NCBI GenBank assembly: GCA_037176885.1 | Contig: JAWWNJ010000006.1 | Location: 1 to 64,000 of the forward strand | From: Favolaschia claudopus | Lineage: Eukaryota > Basidiomycota > Agaricomycetes > Agaricales > Mycenaceae | Reading direction: 5' to 3' | Length of the DNA: 64,000 nucleotides | In this document: one piece after another, positions 22,933-33,655 of the stretch | Position numbering within the stretch: the stretch's first letter is position 1 | Layout of the letters: each line of letters starts with the position of its first letter | Translations under genes and position numbers: made by a program | The notes under the pieces: generated by a model | What the model saw: only the letters and a program-made list of their open reading frames with translations | Told to the model about the DNA's origin: nothing | Database searches by the model: none

Positions 22933-23690
22933 ATGTACGCGAATTCCGTGAACCGTTTCCAGACCGTCCAGTGGTTTTCACTGGGTGAGGTAAATACATC
23001 ACGTTTGACTTTGAGTCTTGCAACTTATAGATACGACAGCGAGGACGAGTTTCCACTCCACTTCAACGTCTCAAAGATTTTTCAAAATTGCAAGTACGTT
23101 CTGCCGGCAGATTTTAATTATCGAGTAACATACTTAACATACTTGAACGCCACAACATCTCTGAATGTGAGACGGCCGACGGGCTAGCAAGAGGAGGCCG
23201 CATGCAACACGTCGGCACATATCTCCAAGAGGCTGCGCAAGACCTGTGGACCGGAACGTTCATCAGGTGCGATTACGGATGGGCTTTGCTGCCGTTTTGG
23301 CTTGATATTCAGCCTATCACATAGGCGCATTCTGGGATGATAGGAATAGCAGAAGGCCTTCAAGTTACATCGGGAGAAAGAGGTACGTGCGGGCCTGACG
23401 CAAAACTCCTAACGTGAATATTCGAGCTGATTTCCGAGAAAGGCCAACCTGATCAGCCGTGAGTGCTGCGCCAATGGTCGTATGTAACCTGACTCAATTG
23501 AAAGTAACTTCAGATGCTACAAGCCGCCGGTGGATCCTAACGCAATAACAACGCGGGAACCCTCGAGGTTCAATCGAATTTCAGGAGGTAAGTTTCTGAG
23601 TCATTTTCTTGGTTTTTCTTTTCGCTGAAATTCTCTCTCTGAGAAATGTATTGGAATGAGGCCCTTGCAGTGGATACAGAGTCAGAATAA
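22933..23690 (+). pseudogene. Unrecognised small gene interrupted by an in-frame TAG
   Basis: Proposed exons 22933-22989, 23031-23093 and 23172-23382, then short exons (around 23442-23461 and 23515-23592) and a last exon ending with TAA at 23690. All have good splice sites and agreeing phases. Exon 3 reads through 50 open codons (ending FWLDIQPIT), meets TAG at 23322-23324, and continues in the same frame (AHSGMIGIAEGLQ...) to the next donor. Both sides look coding (amphipathic, then CYKPPVDPN near the end). I found no splice choice that removes the TAG and keeps the frame, so a nonsense mutation is likely. I do not recognise the family. The 5' end may extend upstream. Confidence 0.35.
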
Positions 23691-26588
23691 ATTTCCACGT
23701 GCATCTAGCCCAGCCTCAGGTATCATTTGAACCTTTCAACAAGTGCCCGGCGGGTCTGAACAAGTGAAAGTGACACGCGTGCGGTCCACATACACCTGCT
23801 AATATTTCGCTGAGGTTGTCGTAAGAACAATGGGTGCAAAGCGACTCGTTTCTATCGAAGCATTCTTTCATTTCCATTTGTTTCCGACCGTTCTTGCGGA
23901 TCAATTGCATGAGGGGACGATTCGGGGCGGATGCAGTGGAGGTTTTGACAGTTCGCGGGACGAGTCTCTGCCACGCTAAGCCTTGAACAGGTTATGAATA
24001 ATCTCATCCAGGAAGCTGAGTGACTATTGTTTTGATAAAACGGGAATTTTCAGGTATGAATGGATCTTTGAAGATCACAGCGACGCTAGACCAGTCTTTA
24101 TTCGTTGCAATAGAAACTTCTTCAGTCCAATTTGGCTTTCACCTACATTTTGTCGAGTTCTGCAGCCGCTTTCGCTTTCTCACGGGCGTAGAGAATCATT
24201 TTCAGTGCCACGAGCGCCAGGCAAGTCATCGAAGGAATCCGTCCGAGTCTATCGTCCATGCTAACGTCGGCCGCCGCAGGATGACGAACATCACGGACTC
24301 TGTAAATTTTCTTTAGGTCGGGTTGAACGTGCGGTATGTCGGTGAATCTGGTGGCTAAATTCGACCTGTCAGGCCCAGCGGCCGCCGCGCCAAGTTCAAG
24401 GGTTGCGTCGTGGGGCGGGAGTCTCCCGCCATGAATGGAAAGAAAGATGAGTAGGCGTGGTTCATATAGTTGTTGGGTGCAATAGCATTAATCGAGGCAC
24501 GAGTGAGTTCGTGGCTTCAGATTTGATCGTTGAACTTACAGCATAATTATCAGTCAGGCGCCGTTGAAGGCCGGAGGGGTTTGAGATCAGTAAGTCAATT
24601 GTGAGAATTGACTATAATTTGAGCAACTGAGCAATTGTACACGCAGCTATCGCAGTAAGCGACGGGGAAGCGATTCCCTGCGGCCGTTGCATCCGTCGCT
24701 GTCTCCGTTGTGGGCTCCGACTGGGCTCCGTTGATTGTGCATGTGGAACCTTTCTCACAGTGAGTATCACCGTCACGTATACTCGCTGAAATATTCCCGT
24801 ACAGAGGTACGCGACTGAATCCTCGGTTCCTCGAAGTCAATGTTTCACACATTGCGCCACGGGCAGCAGTCTTGAAGCCGTTTTGATAGGACGCCCACAA
24901 ACACCCACATGGGTCTTTCAACTTCAAGCTCGGCAAATTCGCATCTCCAAGCGACGACATTCCCATACATATCAACATTGCATTCCGTTTGATACTCACG
25001 ACCGGAGATGTGCCATAGTAAGTAACTTCAAACGCAGTGATACTCATATTCGCTCAACTGACATAAAACTCAACAACAATTGCAGGCTGGCATCCCGCCT
25101 TCCGTCAATCATTGTTGATCGGGATGGTGGCTTGAAATACACCACAAAATCTGAATTCAGGAGCGGAACGAGGTACGTAACCAACTATCTATTCGCTTGA
25201 TTATTCACTTTCATTCAACAACGGAGTTTAAACCGGTTGAAAGGGCATCGAATCGTTCACTTCAGTCGGGAATATGTAATTCCTTAGGTCAATTCCTCGG
25301 GAACCGAGAGGGGGAAAACTTACGCGTTGGAACACGGATTTTGAACCCTATCAGTACGACTGGTTTAACTGGATATTCGGTCGGCGTCGCAGAAAATAAA
25401 ATCGCTCTATTTATACATACCCCTCCCTCCTCAAAACACCGCCGAAATATCCATATTTATCGACGAAATACTCACCTCTCCCTCCCTTCGCCGTTTTCCC
25501 AACTAAACTCTATCGCTATCAGCGGGCGGATTAATTATTCTGGTGGCTCAAACAACCGCTTTGAACCCCGGGAGTCAGAGTCTAGAGCAGGCAGACGGTT
25601 ATTTTTCTTCCGCGTTCCCTGTGGCTAGCTACTGGCAGAAAGAACGCAAACGAGCCGGACCGAACGACCGATATCCTCAAATTCTTAGGCGCGGATCTGC
25701 TCACTGGCAACTTCTGGCAACTTGCATCAACTTACATCCAGATTCTAAAGGCGGATCATTTTCAAGTTACATTTACTTACTTATTCTACCAACACCCAGC
25801 TTCTCCCGCGACGCACCGACGCCAGGTCGACGAATTCTTTTGGCCGCAAAGCCCGACTCCAAGATCTGCTTATATCTAGACGTGGATCTCGACAAGACAA
25901 GGCAAGACAACTGGCAAACGTGCTTTCATTTCTGAAAATTCTCGCTGCTTCTCCCGCGACGCACCGAGGCGGGTTTCACGTTCAACCTGAGTCCATGTTG
26001 GAGTTCCGAGTTTAGTTGGCGTCGGGGACGAGCGTATTCCTCCCAGATCGGGTTCCCCGGGAATTAGTTTCGAACGGCGAATGGCTCGGGATGGAGTCTG
26101 TTGAACCCGAAGGCGAACTTGTGTTTGAATGCCCGAGAATTCAAAGGAAATTGTCAATGGTAATGAAAGAAAGATTGGAAATTGAAGCAAGAGGACTGTA
26201 GTTTGCAGTTGTACAGAAACCCTTCGCATAGCGTTCGGTCGACTACCGAATTTCCCCTGCATCGGTCTCAGTCGCGGTGATAAGTTCAGATTTGGACTGA
26301 GGGAGTGTAACTTGCTTCGGTTGCTCGGTTTTCTAATCAGATCTCATTTCTTGAACCGAACACCCGCAAAATGCAAGAAATTTCGATGCCAATGTCAATT
26401 CCTCCAGTCAGTGGTGCATATCACCCTCTTTATAAAATTGCGCCTGTCCGAAGCTTTTGAAACTCCGCTCGGTTATCAGCTTCCACACCGTTTCATATCA
26501 AACTCTCACGCTCCCTTTTTGTCCGTCTCTCCTCCTGCTCTCTACGTCTTCCCAGTGCACTCCAGTATGGACACCCAACTGCTATTTT
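23691..26588. other. Gene-poor stretch; one short direct repeat
   Basis: I see no supported gene in about 2.9 kb. The minus-strand frame 24595-25047 (150 codons, Cys-containing C-terminus) lacks a signal peptide and known motifs. A 21-bp segment with core TTCTCCCGCGACGCACCGA occurs at 25799-25819 and again at 25947-25967. The region may be decayed transposon DNA next to the Helitron. Confidence 0.4.
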
Positions 26589-26592
26589 ACGC

Positions 26593-26605
26593 GCGCCTTT
26601 GGCGC
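26593..26605. repeat. Small hairpin near the Helitron 5' side
   Basis: GCGCC-TTT-GGCGC forms a 5-bp stem with a 3-nt loop, about 120 nt before the Helitron start codon. Its stem resembles the longer hairpin at the other end. It might mark the 5' terminal region, but the 5' TC end is not identifiable. Confidence 0.3.
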
Positions 26606-26724
26606 AGTCTTGAAGCGCCTGTACACGTAGTCATTGCAATACATCCGACTTTCTCACAATACCACTGCGCTCGAATCCGTGTCTTCCGACCCCCAACTGC
26701 CCTCGCATACCGAGCTCTTTCTCA

Positions 26725-29700
26725 ATGGCTGCCTCGGAAGACGAGACCGAAGCTGAATATCACCGTCGCCTGCGACGAACCGCGCAAAGACTGCGGAGAC
26801 AAAACGAGACCTTGGCTGAGCATGAGCAGCACCGCAACGCCAACTCTGCTGCTCGGCGTGTGGCTCGGACCAATTTGGTTCACTCGGGAGAGGTTCAGAG
26901 TCAATGGTGGGACCGTGTCTCGGCTCTAAACAAGTCCCAAATTGCGGAGCCTCTTCGCCTTCGATGGAATAGGAACTGTAAAATATGTGGGATAAAGGTG
27001 CGTGTGTTGCAACTATCCCATTTCCAATAATAATGAAAAATCAAGGCTCTCACTGGCGAGAGAATACACGACAAATGCTTCGTTTGTGGGCCTAAGGGTC
27101 GTTACAATGTACCGCTCCTTCCGCCCTATCCAACTGAGTGGGACACATTTATCAACAACCGAAAGACCGCAGGTTTATCTCGCAAATTGAACAACATTGT
27201 TACGCTCACCGCAATTGCTGTTGAGGATGGCAGCTTCATGAAATTCGGACCCGGAATTTCCGCCGTTACTCTGGAAGGTGGGAGAACGTATCATCGAATC
27301 CTACCTGTAAATGAGGGACAGCACGCCCTTCGTTGGTTCATCTACGATCCCGACGCACTTTTCAACCGTGGCGCAGATTTCGACATTCCCGCAGCATGGA
27401 TTACTGCTCTGCTCGCGGGCTTAAACCGAATTAACCCGTTCATACAGAAATTACAAGACATGAAATCATCTGCCGACAACTCCGACATCGCTCTCCATCT
27501 CGAGCATTCGGACGCATCTGCTCGAGAAATTGCTGCTATCATCTCTCTCGCTCCCGCCTCTGAGCCTTCCCGCAGGAAATTGGTTATCCAGCGCAAAGGA
27601 AACGACAAACCCATTTATCTTGACGTCCTTTCGCCGTATATAGAACCACTACACTATCTCCTTCTATTGCCTCACGGTACAATGGGATGGTCCACCTCTT
27701 TGCAAACACATGACGGCGCCAAATTCAGCCAAGCCAGGTGGTATCGATCACGTTTCTTCTTGAATGGTCCCCAAATGTCAATATTTTCGCGTCTAACAGG
27801 TATGTTGACTCGAAATTGCTGTTCCAATTTTACTGATGTCTCCAGGGGAATGGCTGGTGGACGCTTGGAGCTCAGTGGAGGAAGCGAGACTTACCTATAT
27901 TCGTCAGAATCAGCACTCCGATCCTGATGAAGAGGAATTTCTGAGTGTTGAAGGCGACGATGATCCGGCTGACAACATCCGCTTGCCCTCATCATTTGTG
28001 CATTCACCTGCGTGGTCAGCCGCGAATATCTCTGATTGTTTAGCGCTGCGTAAAGCTCTTGGGCCGGTCACACTCTTCATCACGTTCACGACAAATCCTC
28101 GCTGGCCAGAAATTACTTCCCAGTTGTCACCTGGACAAACTGCGAACGATCGACCTGACTTAATTGTTCGAGTTTTTCAGCAGTACCTTTCTTTACTGAT
28201 GAAGGACATTCGCGAAAACTTTGGTCCCATTCTCTATCACATTCGTGTCACCGAATTCCAGAAACGTGGTCTTCCCCACGAACACATCGCAGTCGCGTTG
28301 AAGAACGTTCCGAGGACTCCAAATGAAATCAACAAATTTTTAAGCGCCGAATTACCGCGCTCCTCTGGACCGCTCCGCGACGCGGTCAAGAGCCATATGA
28401 CTCACGTTCATGACCCTAATAAACAATATCACCGTTGCGGCTGGCCTAAAAAATGTCAGTATGGATTTCCGAAACCCGTGAAAGGCGATTCATCTTTCGA
28501 CGAACGCGGTTCGTTTTTTGATTCAGTCGACCCATACTCAATATTCAACTAACAAATTCCTAGGTTACTTTCAACATCGTCGGCGTGACCCCGAGGACGC
28601 ACTCATTGTTTCCCATATCCCTTTTCTCATTCTCAAGTACGACTGTCACATCAACGTTGAATTCTCAACTGGAGTTCAACTCTTCCAATATTTATTCAAA
28701 TACTTCTTCAAACCCGTTGATCAGGCAAATTGGGCGGTGACTGTGCACTCGAACTCTGGAAATGCTCCGACTCGAAGGCCTGTTGATGAGATTCGAGACT
28801 ATCAGCGCGGCCGATACCTCTCGAGCATTGAAGCTGCAACACGACTCGCTTCGTTTCACATTACCGAAAAGCACCCCGGCGTGAAGCGTCTACCTGTGCA
28901 CCTTCCTGGTCGACAGTATGGTCAGATGGCACGGAAGAACGGCTCGCAATCGGATGCCACTCTATTGATCAGATATTTGGCGCGTCCCAAACATCATTTA
29001 CTTGACAGTCTCACTTATGTTGAATTCGGATCGCAAACCCGCATGGAAAAACACGATCCAACAACACCTATGCATCCTCTTCAAATCTTAGAAGATGAGT
29101 TTCCTGGCCGACCGCGACAACGGATACGATTTTATGACGATGGACATATTGGGGTGTGCCGTATTCAGATGGTATATCCTCGACATGGGGATGTATTTTA
29201 TCTACGCGCTCTGTTGCTCCATCGAAGCGCCAGGGACTGGGTTGAGCTTCGAACCGTCGACGGAGTAATATACGGCACATTTCAAGAAGCTGCCCGGGCT
29301 CTCGGCCTTTTCGACAATCGGGACGAAGGAATAATGGCTTTCGAGGAACTTCTTGAATTCGGAGCTCCACCTTCCCAGCTACGATGGATTTTTGCGCTGC
29401 TGGCTGTTGAAGGCACTCCTGCATTAACTATTTGGGAAGCTCACGAAGAAAGCCTCGGCGCCGACATCAGAGATCGTTTGTTGCGCGATACCCAGTCACC
29501 CAGTCCAGCTTTGATTCGCAATGAACTGTTATTGGCAATCCAAAGTCTTCTTCGCGGCCTCGGAAAATCCCTCTCTGACATTGGTCTTCCCGAGCCTGTT
29601 GAACCGCAACATGAAGTCGAAGCTGAACTATTGCGCTGGAATGGAGATCCGACAGACTTATGTTCATTCAAGGACGCACTTACGGATGAACAGGTGAGAT

Positions 29701-31207
29701 ATTGACCCGTTTTCGTTCCCAACTCCAGATGAATCAATATTGCAGCGTGCGATTTACGATCGAATAATTCATCGGCTGAGGATGAATGATCCTCACCCTG
29801 TTCATATCGACGGCAGAGCAGGACGGGGTAAGACCTATGTCCTCTATCCAATCATCGGAGCGCTTCGAAAAGCAAATCAAATCATCTTACTGTCAGCGTC
29901 TTCTGCCTTTGCTGCGAAGAATTATCCTGGCGGCCGAACGACACACTATCTGTATGGAATCCCGGTGGATGAGTATAATCCGCACCTTGAATCATTCATT
30001 GGCCCTCGCAGCGACCGCGCTCAACTGTTACTAGCAGCAAAATGTCATGTTATCGACGAGATTGGCGGATTACATTTTAAAGCTTTCGACTGCGCTGACA
30101 GATTGATGCGAAGTCTCACTGGCTTGGACTGTGTCTGGGGCGGGAGGATGCTAATCACTGTTGGAGATTTTCGTCAGGTGCGTCAGTTATATCTACTCAA
30201 TTTGCGTACGGTTGGCCAGATTGTGTAGGTTGCTCCGGTTGTTCGATTTGGAGGTCGAACCGCGATATGTCAAGCTTCCATTAGAACTCGACCAATCTTC
30301 AATCGCTTCGAAGTTCTCCAGTTGAACAACTCGATGCGACAACGAGATGATCCAGTGTTTTCATCATTTCTTGACTCAATTGGCGACGACTACGAGCATA
30401 ACTTCATCGATCTTGGGCGACTCAACCACACTGGATCCATTGCTCAACTCACCGACTTTGTTTTTCCTCCCTCAGTGACCATGGACCCTTCGGCATGCAT
30501 GAATCGAGCCATCCTCTCGCCTTATAATCAATTTGTTGACGAGTTCAACTCGACAATTCTTGCCCGTGTACCAGGCAACTCATATTGCTATGTGAGTAGG
30601 GATGCCATCGAGGATGACCTCCAGGGCTCGAATGAAGCTGTGTTCGACGACCCAGAGTTTCTAAACTCACTACGGGAACCGGGCATACCTCCCCATGAAT
30701 TGATTCTCAAGGTTGGTGTGATATGCCGATTTACACGCAATTTCGATGCATCGCGGGGTTTAACCAAAAATACTCGGGTTATCGTACGAACACTTCTACG
30801 CCACTCTGTAGAAGTGGAGACTATTTCTTCGATAGTTGCTGGGAAGGAGATGGAAGCGGTATTATTTGAAATTCATAACCTATGGCAGTGACGCTAAATA
30901 TTTACTGTTCTAGACGAGACTTCACGTTCCGCGAATCAATTTTCATTTCCAACCACATGGGTTCAACTTCGTCGTTCATCGCAAGCAAATTCCTCTCGCA
31001 CTTTGCTACGCGACGACGTTCAATGGGTGTCAAGGTTTAACGGTTCAAAAATTGGGAATTGACCTCCGCCGGCCAGTCTTTTCGCATGGTCAACTATATT
31101 CGGCAATGACCCGAGTTCCAAGTGCCGAAAACGTATTGATTCTTAAGTACCCAGATGATAGCTCCACTAGCACTACCAATATTGTATGGAGAGAGCTTTT
31201 ACTCTAA
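26725..31207 (+). mobile_element. Helitron, RepHel (Rep/helicase) gene, nearly complete
   Basis: Exons: 26725-26997, 27046-27799, 27846-28508, 28564-29693, 29746-30177, 30229-30888, then 30914-31207. In order it encodes a Cys-rich N-terminal zinc region (CKIC...CFVC) and the Helitron-like N domain. The HUH Rep motif reads RGLPHEHI and the two-tyrosine motif reads YLFKYFFK. The Pif1-type helicase has Walker A GRAGRGKT, Walker B VIDEI and motif III VGDFRQ; the late motif TTFNGCQGLT is followed by YSAMTRV. Length and domain order match fungal RepHel proteins. Such proteins nick and unwind DNA for rolling-circle transposition. The frame is intact to a TGA at 30889-30891. The remaining C-terminal helicase part continues from about 30914 in a frame no normal intron connects, so the copy is probably inactive. 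The Rep motif has Glu between the two His, where a hydrophobic residue is usual. Confidence 0.88.
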
Positions 31208-31253
31208 ATCATCATTTAACACTTTCATCTTCATGCTCATGCCAAAAGTGGGA

Positions 31254-31272
31254 GACGGCGCGAAGCGCCGTC
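31254..31272 (+). repeat. Candidate Helitron 3' terminal hairpin
   Basis: GACGGCGC-GAA-GCGCCGTC is a perfect 8-bp GC stem with a 3-nt loop, 47 nt after the Helitron stop codon. It is followed by GACCGCTTG. Helitrons end in a short hairpin followed within about 10-15 nt by CTRR; here CTTG is close but not exact. Confidence 0.55.
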
Positions 31273-33655
31273 GACCGCTTGTTGTTCGTTCGAATGAGGC
31301 CTCGAGGGTCTGAACAACGAGTTTCACGTCTTCTTCTTCCGTTTTTAACAGTCGACAGATTGTAGTTCGTTTCTCTCGCTCCAGTAGTCAACGTTATAGT
31401 ATAGGGCTGGCTCAGGTAGTTTCGCGGTAACCTCAAAATCTGATCATAGATACTGGAACTTTGTAACTTTTATTGCGGACGAGCGTAAGAAGACTGAATT
31501 TCGGATAAATCCACGAAGCGAATTACTGTGAATTCGGAGTTGCAATTTGGAGATGAGTAAGTATAAGTAGGCTGGCCGAGCGATTGGGGAGCGAAGATCA
31601 AAGAGGAAGGATTGTTGATGGCCTCGAGCCAGAGAGTAGCGGGGAGGAACTAGCGGAGGACGAGCGAGCGAGCCACTAAGCAGTCGACGACTTTGAAGGG
31701 ATGGAGTGGAACTCAACAAGGATTCCGCCAAGGCGAAGATATAAATATTATGGTCATTGATTGGTGAGATACGGGAGCGAACAAACGAGGTAGCGGCAAG
31801 AGAGTGAGAGCGAGGTGCTAGCCTCACTCGTAAAAGGACTCAAGGAGGGGGTTCGGAGTCGAACAGATAGACAGACATGCATATGGGCGAGGGAAGCAGA
31901 TCGATGATTGAAGAGATGAGTATTGGATTTGCCGAAGTGGTAGATTATGATTGAGCGGACGGACGAAACGAGATTTGTATTCGAACTGAACTTGAAGCGA
32001 GTGGGTACAGAGGAGCCATTATTGCCTGTAAGCGGGAAAGAAGCGCAGCGCAGTATTGATTTACTTGATTTGTCAAGCGGGCGAGCGAGGACGCGGCGAA
32101 CGGTTGTTTGGTTCAACTTGAACGGGGTTGGAGCCGAGATGAGAACAAGAACATGATGATATCGAGCCTGAGTTACGAGGATGAGGAGATTCGGATATAT
32201 GATTATATACGGCGTAATGAAAGCTAGAAAGAGAGTTTGACGCCATAGGGATTTGTTGCGGATGAAGGCATTTACGACCTCGAGTTACGGATGAGTGAGT
32301 TACAGCCGGTCAGATATGTATGCCAAGAGCAGGTAGAATGTGTAGAATATGCCGGTACCGAGATACGGACGTGGTTGAATATGGACGAATATCGATGACG
32401 AGAGAACTTGGGCAAGGACCGCGGATTTTTCTTCCAACTGCAAACTTGAAGACTGGGTGGGAAGAGAGAGGGTCGGTGACTCGGTGAGGATGTATGGGAG
32501 TGGGAGTGGGGATGTAAGTATGTAGAGTACGAGATGATGGTGGTGCTGACAGGAGGAGGACGCGGCGAACCACGGCGAACGGTACGGGTGTTTGTTGAGT
32601 TCAACAGTTGATTGAGGGATTTCCGCGAGAGAGACGGAGAAGCAGATAGGAGGGAGAGTCAAGGCGGTAGTAGTGTTTTCATGAGCGGGAGAGACGAAGG
32701 GAGGATGAAGGGGCTAAATGCGAGTCTGGTGAGAGCCTGTTGCCAAGAATAAGAATACCTGCATGAATTTGAGCGCGAAAAAACAAAACAAACGTTTCGG
32801 ACAGACGAGACATTACAAGCCAAGATAGACAGCGCCGCCGTCGGAGATTAAATTCGTCTTGACTCTTCAGATCGATCCAGGAACAGTTACGCCTCGGATT
32901 GCCGACGTCGACGTTGACGATGCCACTGTTGTCGTCTGTAGACTGCTGTGGGATACGTACATCGAGCCAGTATTCTGGGAGGGAGTACAGTTTGTTGGCA
33001 GCGGCGGCTGGCGGGGAAGATAAGAAAGAAAGAGGTATGTAAATATCGAAAGGATGTCGAGAGGAAAGGACGTCGCCGAGAGGAAGGTCTTGAAATACTT
33101 ATGTTGTGTATGAGAAAGCCGCGGAGTGTCAGTGAGATTGCAAAAACGGTGGGGGAGAGAAGAGAAGATTGAAGATTCGGAAGTGGAAATGAAGGAGGGA
33201 TGGAGCGAGAGAAGAGCCGGTAAGTGAGAAGCCGCTAATGTTGGTGTTGGTGTTGGTGTTGGTGTTGGAGAGAGAGAACAGTGGAGAGACAGAGCGGCAA
33301 AACCTGCGAAAATAGCGTCGGTGAGAGAAGGAGGGAAGGGAAAGGCATGCCCAACGTAAGCGGAGATTCGGGGATTGAATAAATCTCGAACGGAGATTGG
33401 ATCGGGCGTCGGCGGCGGCGATCAGAAGATTACGTTGCGTCAACGTTGACAGAGAAATACATAATCAAAATTTGGAATCAAAATCAAATGGCTTTTCGAC
33501 TCCGACTCGAGTGGTGTACGTATCGGCGAAGTGGGATAAGTACAGACCAGTCTATGCGGCAAGGGGGATTCAAGCGCCTACAAGATACTACAAGGCATTG
33601 CAAGGGAACGATAACTTGAAGCCGCTTTGAATCCGATTCCTTCTGGGCGCTGGGG
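31273..33655. other. Intergenic, purine-rich plus strand
   Basis: About 2.4 kb without a supported gene. Minus-strand frames are Ser/Arg/Leu-rich and come from the GA-rich composition. Two segments near 32088 and 32558 share GACGCGGCGAAC followed by GTTTG-TT-GTTCAAC and may be parts of one decayed repeat. A short (GGTGTT)n tract lies at about 33240-33268. The 3' part should hold the promoter of the F-box gene. Confidence 0.4.
33240..33268. repeat. Microsatellite (GGTGTT)n
   Basis: Four to five hexamer copies of GGTGTT in the intergenic region upstream of the F-box gene. Confidence 0.8.

Noticed and set aside
24595..25047. 150-codon minus-strand Cys-containing frame as a small secreted protein
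   Set aside because: No signal peptide, and the Cys-rich part is at the end of a frame without other support.
31440..32660. Ser/Leu/Arg-rich minus-strand frames
   Set aside because: GA-rich plus strand keeps several minus frames open; no motifs or splice pattern.
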